From an uncultured Oscillospiraceae bacterium (GTDB taxonomy: Bacteria; Bacillota; Clostridia; Oscillospirales; Oscillospiraceae), in NCBI GenBank assembly GCA_948616425.1, contig CAPGBJ010000071.1:1-61947 (forward strand): 61,947 bases of DNA, read 5' to 3'. The position numbers and the translations under genes were made by a program. How positions within the stretch are numbered: the stretch's first letter is position 1; each line of letters starts with the position of its first letter. Of the stretch, positions 32,486 through 41,845 are shown piece by piece. Below the pieces are notes generated by a model that worked only from the letters and a program-made list of their open reading frames with translations, was not told where the DNA came from and searched no databases.

Positions 32486-34207
32486 TCAGAAGGAGATGCC
32501 GCCAAAGGCCATGCGCCCATCCTCCATCAGCACGCCGCCACATCCGTCGTGGCGGTTGTTGCCGCACGCCTGGAAGCGGTCTCCATACACCATAACACCG
32601 TTGACCATGGTAGACAGCAGATTTCCCCTTCCGCAGGGGGCCATTTTATGGCCCTTGCTCTCCAAAATCCGTATGGTATCCGGCGTAATCCACTGCTCAT
32701 ATTCGAATCCCTGGGCGCCGGTGAGACAGTTGATATAGGCAGCTTGCAGCGCCTCATCCAAATTCATGTCAAAGGCCAGCACATTGAGCAGCAGCTGAAG
32801 GGTTCCAGTAATAATCCGGGGTCCCCCTGCCGCCCCTGTGGACAGCAGTGGCTTGCCATCCTGGAAGACCAACACGGGGTTCATGCTGGACAGAGGGGTC
32901 TTGCCACCCTCGATCCCATTGGCAGTACCATAGACCAGGCCCTGGGTGGTCAAGGTGCCCACTTTTGCACTGAAGTCAGACATGGCGTTATTCAGGACGA
33001 AGCCATAGCCGTCGCACATGACGCCGGAGCCCCAGTAACTGCGCACCGTCTGCGTCTGTGCAAGCATATTGCCGTCCTTGTCAATGATGGAGAAATGGGT
33101 CGTATTGCCCTGGTACTCCTTGGCCTCCAAGCCTTCGGGGGCCGCATACTCCTGCGCGCGCTCCATATTGATGCGGGCGGCACACCGCGCGGCATACTCC
33201 TTGGAGATAATACGTTCCACGTCCACTTTCACATAGTCGGGATCTCCCATGGCTACCGAGCGGTCGGCAAACATCAGCTTAATTGTCTCACAGAGAAGAT
33301 GGAGATAGTCGGCGGAGTTATGGCCCATCCCCCGGATGTCAAATCGCTCCAGAATATTCAGCATTTGAATAATATGGGACCCGCCCGAACTGGGGGGCGA
33401 CATGGAGACGATGTCATAGCCCATAAAAGTACCGCGTACCACAGGGCGCTCTTTCGCCGCGCAGGTGGACAGGTCCTCCCTGGTGAGCACTCCGTCCCGT
33501 TTTTGGACGCACTCCGCCATTTTATCGGCCACTTCTCCATTATAAAACCAGTCAATTCCCCGCTCTGCCACCTGCTCCATGGTGTCAGCCAGATCCGGAT
33601 TGACCACTTTATCCCCGAATTTATACCTCTCCCCATCCCTCATATACGCCTTTTTGTAGTAGTCAGAGTGGCTGGCCGCATGGGCGCACAGGGGGTGGTA
33701 CATGGCATATTCATAGAGGAAATTGCAGGTAAACCCCTGTCTGGCCAGGTCGATGGCAGGTTGTGAGAGCTCAGCCATCGACATGGTGCCGTACTGCCGA
33801 TTCAGCCGCTCCAGGGCGCGGTACAGCTGCGGCGCGGCTACCGACTTTCCGTCAAACCACTCCCAGGTGCTGTCCACATTCCCCTCTCCGTCCAGGTACA
33901 TGTCCCGGTGCGCCCGCTGGGGCGCGACGCCGCGGGCGTCCAGAGCAAGGGTCTGTCCGGTCTTGTTATCATAGTACAGGCTGAAGCAGCCTCCGCCAAT
34001 GCCCGAGTGGTAGGGCTCCGTCACCCCCAGCACCAGAGACACCGCCACCGCCGCGTCTGCCGCGTTGCCGCCCCGGGCCAGGATCTCCAAACCAGCTTTT
34101 GTGGCGTAGTAATTGTTGCTGCTGACAGCGCCGCGATACCCCATTACAAAGGGGCGATAATAGCAGTGCATCGGTTTTGTTCGGTCAAAAATAAATGTGT
34201 GATCCAT
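32486..34207 (-). CDS. ggt: Gamma-glutamyltransferase family enzyme without signal peptide
   Basis: 573 residues. NYYATKAGLEILARGGNAADAAVA and the autocleavage site GNTTHFSIID are clear; Thr369 would be the nucleophile released by self-processing. The late GGPRIITGTLQLLLNVL is also conserved. Unlike the secreted enzymes it begins MDHTFIFDRTKP with no signal peptide, so it probably works in the cytoplasm on an imported gamma-glutamyl compound or another amide. The start at 34207 has GAGGAGGACAATT upstream. It lies between a symporter and a DMT transporter. Confidence 0.92.
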   Translation of the reverse strand: MDHTFIFDRTKPMHCYYRPFVMGYRGAVSSNNYYATKAGLEILARGGNAADAAVAVSLVLGVTEPYHSGIGGGCFSLYYDNKTGQTLALDARGVAPQRAHRDMYLDGEGNVDSTWEWFDGKSVAAPQLYRALERLNRQYGTMSMAELSQPAIDLARQGFTCNFLYEYAMYHPLCAHAASHSDYYKKAYMRDGERYKFGDKVVNPDLADTMEQVAERGIDWFYNGEVADKMAECVQKRDGVLTREDLSTCAAKERPVVRGTFMGYDIVSMSPPSSGGSHIIQMLNILERFDIRGMGHNSADYLHLLCETIKLMFADRSVAMGDPDYVKVDVERIISKEYAARCAARINMERAQEYAAPEGLEAKEYQGNTTHFSIIDKDGNMLAQTQTVRSYWGSGVMCDGYGFVLNNAMSDFSAKVGTLTTQGLVYGTANGIEGGKTPLSSMNPVLVFQDGKPLLSTGAAGGPRIITGTLQLLLNVLAFDMNLDEALQAAYINCLTGAQGFEYEQWITPDTIRILESKGHKMAPCGRGNLLSTMVNGVMVYGDRFQACGNNRHDGCGGVLMEDGRMAFGGISF

Positions 34208-34252
34208 AATTGTCCTCCTCTGATACAATTTTTTCGTCTGTCTATGCTAAAC

Positions 34253-35641
34253 TCATTCTATAGCGGCGGGCGCTTTCGGCTGCGTCGACAGGGAGACGGC
34301 CACCCCCACGGCCGTACCTACGGCCACAATCCACAGCCCCGAAGGGATCACCTTTGTCATGGCAGGTGTCACGGTGGCCACCAGACCGATGGCAAAACCG
34401 CTCAGCATCGCCCAAAATGCCCCAGGTTTGGTCACCTTTTTCCAAAACATGCCGGCAATCACCGGGAAGAACATAGGCACGCCGGTGAGCATGGTCAAAT
34501 ACATCAGCAGATTGCTCAGGGTACTCTTTTGAATCAGTGCGATAGGAATCAGACAGACAAACGCGTAGACCACCGTAAATGCCCGCGAAAACCGAAGGGC
34601 CTGATGGTCGGTGCAGCCAGGCTTCAGCTGAATTTTGTAGATGCTGGTCATAATGGTGGAGGTCGCCAGCATTTTAGACGACATGGTGGTCGCCACAATC
34701 AGAGAGGCAATGCCAAAGATAATGCCTGCAAAGATCGGGTGCAGGTGGACGCTCACCGTGGTGGAGAAGGCCAACGCAGAGTCAGCCGTGATCTCCTCCG
34801 CCTTGCCGGCCATGCCGATGATGGCGGTGAAAATCCCAATGGGGCCGGCCAGGACGGCCCCCACCACAGCACCCAAACGGGCGTCTTTCAGGCTGCGGGC
34901 GGCAATCATAGGCTGGACGGTGGTCTGAGCGATGGCGCTGGAGAAAAAGCCTGCCACCACCCATCCAAAAATCTTCGTGCCAGAGACGTTGCCCCAGCTG
35001 AAGTAAGAGGCAGGCAGCACCTCGTTCAGGGCCTGCCAGCCGCCCACCCGATCGACAATCAGATAGCAGGCCACTACTACGGCAAAGTAGAGTGTGAAAC
35101 AGGTGGCCCGGCTCACTACTTTGGCGGCGTGAATCCCGCCCACCGCGGTGTAGAGGGCGGCCAGTCCAAGTCCCACAAAGACAGAACTCCACAGACTGAT
35201 ACCGGGGATGGCCATCTGGATGACGGTGGCCATGGTAAACAACTGCAGCGGGACATAGACGATCCCATTCAGAACGTTGATATAGGAATAAGTAAGCGCG
35301 GTCTTGCTGTCATATTTCTTTTTCAGAAAGTCAGGCATGGAACCGGTGGGGATATTTCTGCGGAACGCAGGGGCCCAGATAAAGGCCGCGTACAGATAGT
35401 ACAGACAGCCAATCAGGGTATACCACGCGCCAGAAACACCCATGTTGAAGCCGTCCTGGGCACAGCCGATGATGGATACTCCACCAATCTGAAACGCCCC
35501 CATGATCACGGCGACACTCAGCCAGGAGAGTTCTCCGTTCGCGGTCTGCCAGCCGGCCTGCGATTTGACTTTGACTCCAGAGTATACACCGGCGCCGCAG
35601 ATTGCACAAAATGTAATCGCCCAAAATAATGTAGTGCTCAT
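34253..35641 (-). CDS. Sodium:solute symporter (SSS family)
   Basis: 462 residues with about thirteen membrane segments. Diagnostic are GAFQIGGVSIIGCAQDGFNMG, where the sodium site lies, PTGSMPDFLKKKYDSKTAL, and LVATTMSSKMLATSTIMTSIY. First gene of a three-gene operon with gamma-glutamyltransferase and the DMT transporter. It probably imports the peptide-like or amino-acid substrate of the enzyme. AAGGAGAGAGGACA precedes the ATG. Confidence 0.92.
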   Translation of the reverse strand: MSTTLFWAITFCAICGAGVYSGVKVKSQAGWQTANGELSWLSVAVIMGAFQIGGVSIIGCAQDGFNMGVSGAWYTLIGCLYYLYAAFIWAPAFRRNIPTGSMPDFLKKKYDSKTALTYSYINVLNGIVYVPLQLFTMATVIQMAIPGISLWSSVFVGLGLAALYTAVGGIHAAKVVSRATCFTLYFAVVVACYLIVDRVGGWQALNEVLPASYFSWGNVSGTKIFGWVVAGFFSSAIAQTTVQPMIAARSLKDARLGAVVGAVLAGPIGIFTAIIGMAGKAEEITADSALAFSTTVSVHLHPIFAGIIFGIASLIVATTMSSKMLATSTIMTSIYKIQLKPGCTDHQALRFSRAFTVVYAFVCLIPIALIQKSTLSNLLMYLTMLTGVPMFFPVIAGMFWKKVTKPGAFWAMLSGFAIGLVATVTPAMTKVIPSGLWIVAVGTAVGVAVSLSTQPKAPAAIE

Positions 35642-35879
35642 TGTCCTCTCTCCTTCTCTCTATACAATCGTCTCAGAACCGCGGCCCATAATCAAACCGG
35701 ATCTCATTCCAGTCAAAAAGCAGGAAATTTCTCCGCTTTGCGGAATATTTTTCTGGTTTTCTATCTGGTCCCGCCCCTTCTGTGTGATTATTGTACAACG
35801 AAATCCTCAAATTGAAAACTTCCTTTTGTGAATTATATCCATAACAGACTTGAATAGATAGATAAGGGGCAGCGTACGT

Positions 35880-36773
35880 ATGAGTTACATGAAATACCGC
35901 GCCTTTGTACAGGCGGTGGAGTGCGGCAGCCTGACAGACGCAGCGGCTCAGCTGAACTACACTCAGCCAGGCATCAGCCACATGATCCGGGCATTGGAGC
36001 GTGAGTTGGGCTTTGCCCTGCTGTTCCGCTCCAAATCTGGGGTGGTGCCGACAGAGGACGGAAAGCGGATCTATGACATCGCGGTTCAGCTGCTCCAGGC
36101 GGAGGACAGACTGCGAAACACCGCAAATCAGATCAACGGTCTGGTCACCGGAACGATCCGGCTCAGCGGCTATTTTAGCGTAATGACCCGATGGATTCCC
36201 GACTTTGTCACCGTATTTTCCGCCCAGTATCCCCAGATCGAGCTGCAGCTGTTTGAGGGGGAGTATGACGAGCAGGTGTCTATGCTGAAAAGCAAGCAGG
36301 TTGACGTGGCCATTCTCTCCTCGCAAGCGCCCCGGGGCTATACATTTATTCCACTCCACCAAGATCCCGCCGTTGCCCTGGTCCCGCTGAACCACGAGCT
36401 GGCAAAGCGGGAGCACATATGTTCCCAAGATCTCCTGTCCTACCCCATGATCGTACAGCATCAGACCTCCGCCGAGGAGCTGTTCCACGTGTTCAGCAGC
36501 AGAGGGTGCGAAATCAACAGCAAATGTGTGGTGAAGAGCGACTACACCATTATTGCCCTGGTGGAGAGGGGGTTGGGCATTGGACTCACTTCCGCGCTGC
36601 TGGTGACGCCCCCTCCCCCTGGGCTGAAGGTATACCACTTGGAAAAACCATACGCCCGCACACTGGGCCTGGCGCTCTCCCCCAAAAAGCAGGAGATGCC
36701 GGCAATCAAGTGCCTGCTGGACGTCATTTGCAGTCTGTTCCAGGACGAGCAGTTTGCCAAAAGCCAAAAATGA
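35880..36773 (+). CDS. LysR-family transcriptional regulator
   Basis: 297 residues with the standard N-terminal helix-turn-helix (FVQAVECGSLTDAAAQLNYTQPGISHMIRALERELGFALLFR) and a two-lobed effector domain. It diverges from the symporter-GGT-DMT operon across 238 bases, the arrangement in which LysR proteins normally control the neighbour. No ribosome-binding site stronger than GGGG is seen before the ATG. Confidence 0.94.
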   Translation: MSYMKYRAFVQAVECGSLTDAAAQLNYTQPGISHMIRALERELGFALLFRSKSGVVPTEDGKRIYDIAVQLLQAEDRLRNTANQINGLVTGTIRLSGYFSVMTRWIPDFVTVFSAQYPQIELQLFEGEYDEQVSMLKSKQVDVAILSSQAPRGYTFIPLHQDPAVALVPLNHELAKREHICSQDLLSYPMIVQHQTSAEELFHVFSSRGCEINSKCVVKSDYTIIALVERGLGIGLTSALLVTPPPPGLKVYHLEKPYARTLGLALSPKKQEMPAIKCLLDVICSLFQDEQFAKSQK

Positions 36774-36995
36774 TAAAATATGTATGTTTCAAAACAACAT
36801 AAGCATATTGAACATTTGGCGGTTCCATGCTAGAATATTTTATCATCGGCATTTGCCGCCGCGCTTTATCAAAAGTGAGTGTGAAATATATTTGCAAAGC
36901 GAGGAATATTCTATGGAACACAGCGGCCGTGCGCCTTGTGACGGGGACTAAACCTGTCTCACTCCATCAGCCCCCGGAATACCGGACGAGAAAAT

Positions 36996-37454
36996 TTGGG
37001 TGCGGAACTTCCGGTGGCTATATACAGGCTGTTGGAGTACTCCCTTCGAGAGGAGCTGACCGAGCGTTTCGGCAAGGAGACACAGGTAGAAATCTTCCGC
37101 GGCGCAGGTTTTCGGGCATGCGTGTTCTTCGCAGAACACCACCTGGATCTGACCCTGGAGCTGTCAGACTTCATCTCTCAACTTCAGCAGCGGCTGGAGG
37201 AGTTTAAAATTGGTGTGCTCCGCATGGAGGAGACGCAGGAGGAGACCGGGACGATGGTCCTCACCCTCTCTGAGGACGCGGACTGCTCCGGCCTCCCCAT
37301 GCTGGGAGAGACGGTGTGCAACTATGACGAGGGTTTTCTGTCGGGGCTTCTGACCACCTACACAAAGAGGCCGTATACTGCCATCGAGGTCAGCTGCTGG
37401 GCCACCGGAGACCGAGTATGCCGCTTCCGCGCAGAGACAAAGGAGGGCAAATAA
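36996..37454 (+). CDS. V4R-domain protein, probable sensor
   Basis: The C-terminal half has the V4R (4-vinyl reductase) pattern: DCSGLPMLGETVCNYDEGFLSGLLTTYTKRPYTAIEVSCWATGDRVCRF, with conserved Cys that may bind metal or a small ligand. The N-terminal half LPVAIYRLLEYSLREELTERFGKE is typical of stand-alone V4R regulators. The start is doubtful. The frame is open from 36942 but has no ATG; TTG at 36996 is used here, and relatives usually have 15-20 more residues, so the true start may be a rare codon upstream or the 5' end may be damaged. The GGDEF-like gene follows four bases later. Confidence 0.72.
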   Translation: MGAELPVAIYRLLEYSLREELTERFGKETQVEIFRGAGFRACVFFAEHHLDLTLELSDFISQLQQRLEEFKIGVLRMEETQEETGTMVLTLSEDADCSGLPMLGETVCNYDEGFLSGLLTTYTKRPYTAIEVSCWATGDRVCRFRAETKEGK

Positions 37455-37458
37455 GGAA

Positions 37459-38793
37459 ATGGACCTGGAACACAATGAGAACAAACTCTCAGAGCCGGAG
37501 ATGACCGCACAAGCCCCGGCAGACGAGACCTCCGGGGGCCTCACCCTGGAGGAGAGCTGCCAGAGGCTGACCCAATATCTGGAACACATCCTGACCGACG
37601 CGCAGCAGGCCCACCTCGACGTCAGTCAGCTCAGCCAGCCCTGCCGAGGGCTGGGCGAGGCGTTGCGCTCCTTCCACCGCTTGGCGGAGGAGTTCGTCTC
37701 CTACTCCACCCAGCTGTCCAAGGGAAACTTGTCCCTGGAGCCCCCTGAGAGCAGCTGCTGCCTGTACAGCGGCCTGAAAAACCTTCACTCCAATCTAAAG
37801 CATCTCACCTGGCAGGCAGGGCAGGTGACCAAAGGGGACTACTCCCAGCATGTGTCCTATCTAGGCGAGTTCTCACAGGCGTTCAACACCATGACGCAGC
37901 AGCTGAAGGAGCGGGAGACCCAGCTGAAGGAGGAGATCCAACGGGCGCAGCGCCGGGCGGAGATCATCGAAAGCTATACCGAGATGTTGGTAGATCTGCT
38001 CAGTCAGCGGGACGAATTTCTGCTGGTGGTGGATATGGAGACCCGAGAAATCGTGCACTGCAACAAGCGCCCCCAGGATGGCGAGGGCAGCCAGGCATTT
38101 TGCGACAGCTGTAGGCACCGCCTGCCCATTCAGCCCAAAATCCTGGAGTGGGACATCTCAGAGCGTTACAAAGTCTGGGAGGCCGAGGAGGAGAATGGCG
38201 CCTGCTACCGCATCATCTCTTTCCCCATCGAATGGAAAGAGCGGCCCTCCTGCGTCCATATTGTTATGGACATCACGGCGGAAAAGATGAGCGCCCGCCA
38301 CCTGAACGCTGAAATCTATCACGACTCAGATACCGGTATTCATAACCGCCTGTTCCTGGACGAATTTATGGGGCGGGTTCTGCGGGAACGCCAGGATGTC
38401 ACCCTCTGCTATCTGGACCTGGAGGGCGTGAAAGACATCAACTCCTCCCACGGCCATAAGGCTGGAGATATATATATTCAAAATTTTGTGGATACCGTTC
38501 GGAAGAATTTCCGAAGCGGCGACACCTTTGCCCGAATCAAGGAGGATAAATTCTGTCTGGTCCTCACCGGCAATGTCAAGCATCTGATTGAGCGAAAAAT
38601 GGACGAGATCCTGACCTTTTTCCAGCGGGACGAGGAACAACTCTTCAAACACCGCTGCAGCTTTAAATACAGCATCATTGAGGTAGAAGGGGAAACCAAC
38701 GAATTGACGCTGGACGATCTGCTCAATAAGGCGGAAGCGCCAATCAGAATTGCCAAGCGGAAACGCAGACCCTTTGAATTGGACAGTTGGTAA
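37459..38793 (+). CDS. Degenerate GGDEF-domain signalling protein
   Basis: 444 residues. A coiled N-terminal part contains a HAMP-like segment (about 115-160), then a PAS-like domain (about 185-275) and a GGDEF domain (about 285-440). The active-site motif reads KEDKF at 361-365 instead of GGDEF, and the preceding turn is also changed, so cyclase activity is very unlikely. It may bind GTP or c-di-GMP or act as a scaffold. No membrane segment is seen. It directly follows the V4R gene and the two probably form one sensory unit. Confidence 0.85.
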   Translation: MDLEHNENKLSEPEMTAQAPADETSGGLTLEESCQRLTQYLEHILTDAQQAHLDVSQLSQPCRGLGEALRSFHRLAEEFVSYSTQLSKGNLSLEPPESSCCLYSGLKNLHSNLKHLTWQAGQVTKGDYSQHVSYLGEFSQAFNTMTQQLKERETQLKEEIQRAQRRAEIIESYTEMLVDLLSQRDEFLLVVDMETREIVHCNKRPQDGEGSQAFCDSCRHRLPIQPKILEWDISERYKVWEAEEENGACYRIISFPIEWKERPSCVHIVMDITAEKMSARHLNAEIYHDSDTGIHNRLFLDEFMGRVLRERQDVTLCYLDLEGVKDINSSHGHKAGDIYIQNFVDTVRKNFRSGDTFARIKEDKFCLVLTGNVKHLIERKMDEILTFFQRDEEQLFKHRCSFKYSIIEVEGETNELTLDDLLNKAEAPIRIAKRKRRPFELDSW

Positions 38794-38835
38794 GGCAGAC
38801 GAGCCATCCCGAAAAATATATCGTTCCAACATGGT

Positions 38836-38875
38836 AAAAGACGCCAAGGAATCCCGGGATTCCTTGGCGTCTTTT
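38836..38875. terminator. Perfect 40-base palindromic terminator
   Basis: Arms 38836-38855 and 38856-38875 are exact complements, AAAAG on the left and CTTTT on the right, so it can end transcription from both sides. It closes the V4R/GGDEF unit. Confidence 0.85.
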
Positions 38876-39012
38876 CGATTCCATCAGCTTCTGCGATCCG
38901 TTTTTCAAGGTCGCGTTCCCCATCCAGCACACGCCTTCAGTGGCACCCGGAACGCGCGGTATGGGATTTTCATTTCAGCGCACACTATCTCAAGCGAAAG
39001 GGAGGATATTTT

Positions 39013-39780
39013 ATGTCAGACAAACTCTTTGGCGCGCTGCTGGTAGCCGGCCTGCTGCTGAGTATCGGCAATTCTTTCACCAGCCAGCCCCCACGGGAGA
39101 CCTGCGCGCTCACCGGCGCGAGTTGTAAGGGCAGCGCGCTCTACACGATTTTCAACATCATGAACCAGTGCGGCAGCGCTCTATTCCATCACCTCGCCCC
39201 TCTCTTCGTCATAGGTTGCGCAGCCCGGCTTCAGGTCACCAGCACCGCCCCGGACTCCAACCGGCCGGACAACACGGGAGACCCCAACGCGCCCACCTCC
39301 GCCAAAATCAAGGGGAACGCCGTGATGTCCGCCCACATGAACGGCACAGTGCTCCCCATGACAGAGGTCCAGGACGAGGTCTTCTCCGCCCGCGTGCTGG
39401 GAGAGGGCGCGGCCATCGAGCCCACCGAGGGCAAGCTGTATGCCCCCGCCGATGCGGTGGTGGGCAACCTCTTTAACACTCACCACGCCATCAGTCTGGT
39501 GACAGAGGAGGGCGTTCAACTCCTGCTGCACATCGGCATCAACACTGTGGAACTGGACGGCAGGCACTTTAAGGCCCAGGTACGGACCGGTCAGAAGGTA
39601 AAACGAGGTGATCTGCTCATCTCCTTTGATCTGGAGACAGTCAAGGCGGCCGGTTATCTGTGCACCACCCCTATGATTGTCTGCAATACCGACGACTACC
39701 AGAGGATCACCCCCATGGCAAATGGCCGGGTCAAGGCCGGCGCTCCCCTGCTGGAACTCAAAGGCCGACCCACTCTATAA
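39013..39780 (+). CDS. PTS EIIA (glucose type) fused to an EIIC remnant
   Basis: 255 residues. Residues 100-250 are a full EIIA of the Crr type: VFSARVLGEGAAIEPTEGKLYAPADAVVGNLF, then His158 (NTHHAIS) and the phospho-accepting His173 (LLHIGINTVEL). Residues 1-75 resemble the first part of a PTS EIIC (MNQCGSALFHHLAPLFVIGCA is like the GSALF.NLP.IFAIG start), but the rest of EIIC and all of EIIB are missing. The fusion has an intact frame and GGGAGGATATTTT before the ATG. It may be a membrane-tethered EIIA with a regulatory task or a decayed glucose/GlcNAc permease. Confidence 0.82.
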   Translation: MSDKLFGALLVAGLLLSIGNSFTSQPPRETCALTGASCKGSALYTIFNIMNQCGSALFHHLAPLFVIGCAARLQVTSTAPDSNRPDNTGDPNAPTSAKIKGNAVMSAHMNGTVLPMTEVQDEVFSARVLGEGAAIEPTEGKLYAPADAVVGNLFNTHHAISLVTEEGVQLLLHIGINTVELDGRHFKAQVRTGQKVKRGDLLISFDLETVKAAGYLCTTPMIVCNTDDYQRITPMANGRVKAGAPLLELKGRPTL

Positions 39781-39930
39781 CAGCGGACAGAAGCCCCTTC
39801 CAGCAGGGGCAGCGGGGACGTTACCCACGCCAGCCGCCTAAAAATTTTTGAAAAGTTTAGAAACTCCCACTGGTTTATTTACAATTCCGCAGTACAATAG
39901 AGATATATCTGAACCATCGGGGGGAGCCTT

Positions 39931-41160
39931 ATGCGAATTCGGCGGCATCTCTTTTTTTACAACACCATCTCGGTACTGGTGGCCCTGGTGGCCATGCTGG
40001 CGGTGAACGGCGCGGCCACCCACGCCATCGGTCGGCACTACCAGCGGCAGGCGGAGGAGATGTTTCGGGAGCTGCCGCCGGACCGCCGACCCGAGGGCGG
40101 GGCCCTCTGGCTGCAGCGGGGCGAGAGCGAACTGGAGTTGGTGGGCACAGTCGCCCAACCCCACCCCTGGGAGGCGGGCCGCCCCCGCCCCCAGTCGGAG
40201 GTACTGCTGCTCTCTCTGCTTCTCAGCGGTGGGGCGGCCATTGTGGTGATCCTCCTGCTGAACACCCTGTTTACCCGCTACCAGCTGAAAAAGCTGCTCC
40301 AGCCGGTCAACGCGCTCATCTGGGCTGCCGGACGCATCGAAGCCGGGGACTTCACCCAGGCCATCGACTACCGGGGGCGGGATGAGTTTGCTCCGGTGTG
40401 CGCCGCTTTCAACCGGATGCAGGAACACCTATTGGCAGAGCAGGAGAAAAACGCCGCCTATGAGCAGGCCCGCACCGATCTGGTGGCCGGCATCTCCCAC
40501 GACCTGCGCACCCCCCTCACCAGCGTGAAGGGGTACATCAAGGGCCTGCGGGACGGGGTGGCCCAAACCCCGGAGCGGCAGCGGCAGTACCTGGACATCG
40601 CCTACCGCAAGGCCTGCGACATGGACGTTCTCCTTCAGCGGCTGTTCTACTTCTCCCGGCTGGAGACGGGCAGCCTGCCCCTCTTCCCACAGTCCGCAGA
40701 CCTGGGCGGGTTTGTGGCGCTCTTTCAGGCGGAGGCCGGGCCGGAGTTAGAACAGACGGGCGGCCACATCGCGCTGACCCTCTCCCCCGGCCCTCATCCG
40801 GTATCCATTGACCCAGAGCAGATGTACCGGGTGCTGAACAATCTGAAGGACAACGCCCTGCGCTATGCCGAGGCCGCCCCCCTGGTGATCTCCCTGGCGG
40901 TGGAGTCCCGGAATGATTGGGAGTGCATCCGCTTTTCCGATAACGGGCAGGGCGTTTCAGAGGAGGACCTGCCCCACCTCTTTGACCAGTTCTGGAGGGC
41001 CGACCAGGCCCGCAGCCCCCAAAACGGAGAGGGGACTGGCCTGGGACTGTACATCGTCAAGTACATTATAGAGGCCCATGGCGGGACTATTCACGCGGAA
41101 AACAACGGGGGATTGGCCTTTACGATTTTACTGCCCCGGAAGGAGGAGGACCATGGCTAA
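39931..41160 (+). CDS. Sensor histidine kinase
   Basis: 409 residues. Two membrane segments (about 10-30 and 90-112) enclose a short extracellular sensor, followed by HAMP, the H-box GISHDLRTPLTSVKGY with His190, and an ATPase domain with N, G1 and G2 boxes (LNNLKDNALRYAE, FSDNGQGVSEED, GEGTGLGLYIVKYII). It probably senses a cell-envelope signal or drug and controls the MacAB-like genes downstream. It overlaps the response-regulator gene by eight bases. Confidence 0.93.
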   Translation: MRIRRHLFFYNTISVLVALVAMLAVNGAATHAIGRHYQRQAEEMFRELPPDRRPEGGALWLQRGESELELVGTVAQPHPWEAGRPRPQSEVLLLSLLLSGGAAIVVILLLNTLFTRYQLKKLLQPVNALIWAAGRIEAGDFTQAIDYRGRDEFAPVCAAFNRMQEHLLAEQEKNAAYEQARTDLVAGISHDLRTPLTSVKGYIKGLRDGVAQTPERQRQYLDIAYRKACDMDVLLQRLFYFSRLETGSLPLFPQSADLGGFVALFQAEAGPELEQTGGHIALTLSPGPHPVSIDPEQMYRVLNNLKDNALRYAEAAPLVISLAVESRNDWECIRFSDNGQGVSEEDLPHLFDQFWRADQARSPQNGEGTGLGLYIVKYIIEAHGGTIHAENNGGLAFTILLPRKEEDHG

Positions 41161-41845
41161 GCTGCTGATTGCAGAGGATGACCCGGAGATTGCCATGCTG
41201 GAGCGGGACTATCTGGAGATGGCGGGCTATGAGGTGTCCATTGTGGACAACGGACAACACGCGGTCACTGAGGCGCTGAACGGGGGTTACAGTCTGATCC
41301 TGCTGGACCTGATGCTCCCGGGGTGCAGCGGCTACGATGTGTGCCGTCTGATCCGGGACAAAATCGACGTCCCCATTCTTATGGTGACCGCCCGCACCGA
41401 GTCGGTGGACAAAATTCGGGGTCTGGGGCTGGGGGCGGACGACTATATTGCCAAGCCCTTCGACCCGGCGGAACTGGTGGCCCGGGTAAAGGCCCACCTC
41501 AGCCGGTATGCCCGCCTCACTGGCGGCGGCCTTGGAGAACTGGAGGTCATCGACCTGGGCGGCCTGCAAATTTTCCCCCAGAGCTGGAAGGTCGTGAAGG
41601 AGGGCCGGGAGATCAAAATGCCCAACCGGGAGTTCGCCCTGCTGAAATATCTGGCGGAACACCCCAACACCGTCTTCTCCAAGGAGAAGCTCTTTGAGAC
41701 CATCTGGGGCTATGACTACATAGGGGACAGCGCCACCGTCACCGTCCACATCGGCCGCATCCGAGACAAGGTGGAGGACGACCCCACCCGCCCCAAACTC
41801 ATCGAGACCGTCTGGGGGGCGGGTTACCGGCTCAACCGGCCGTAA
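41153..41845 (+). CDS. OmpR-type response regulator
   Basis: 230 residues. Receiver domain with acidic pocket AEDD, phospho-acceptor Asp52 in LILLDLMLPG, switch Thr in MVTARTES and Lys in DDYIAKPF. A winged-helix OmpR/PhoB domain follows (TVFSKEKLFETIWGYDYIGDSATVTVHIGRIRDKVEDDP). The ATG at 41153 lies inside the end of the kinase gene; a longer frame upstream has no ribosome-binding site. It is the partner of the adjacent kinase. Confidence 0.94.
   Translation: MAKLLIAEDDPEIAMLERDYLEMAGYEVSIVDNGQHAVTEALNGGYSLILLDLMLPGCSGYDVCRLIRDKIDVPILMVTARTESVDKIRGLGLGADDYIAKPFDPAELVARVKAHLSRYARLTGGGLGELEVIDLGGLQIFPQSWKVVKEGREIKMPNREFALLKYLAEHPNTVFSKEKLFETIWGYDYIGDSATVTVHIGRIRDKVEDDPTRPKLIETVWGAGYRLNRP

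Noticed and set aside
37459..38793. Active diguanylate cyclase
   Set aside because: The GGDEF motif reads KEDKF, so catalysis is not expected.
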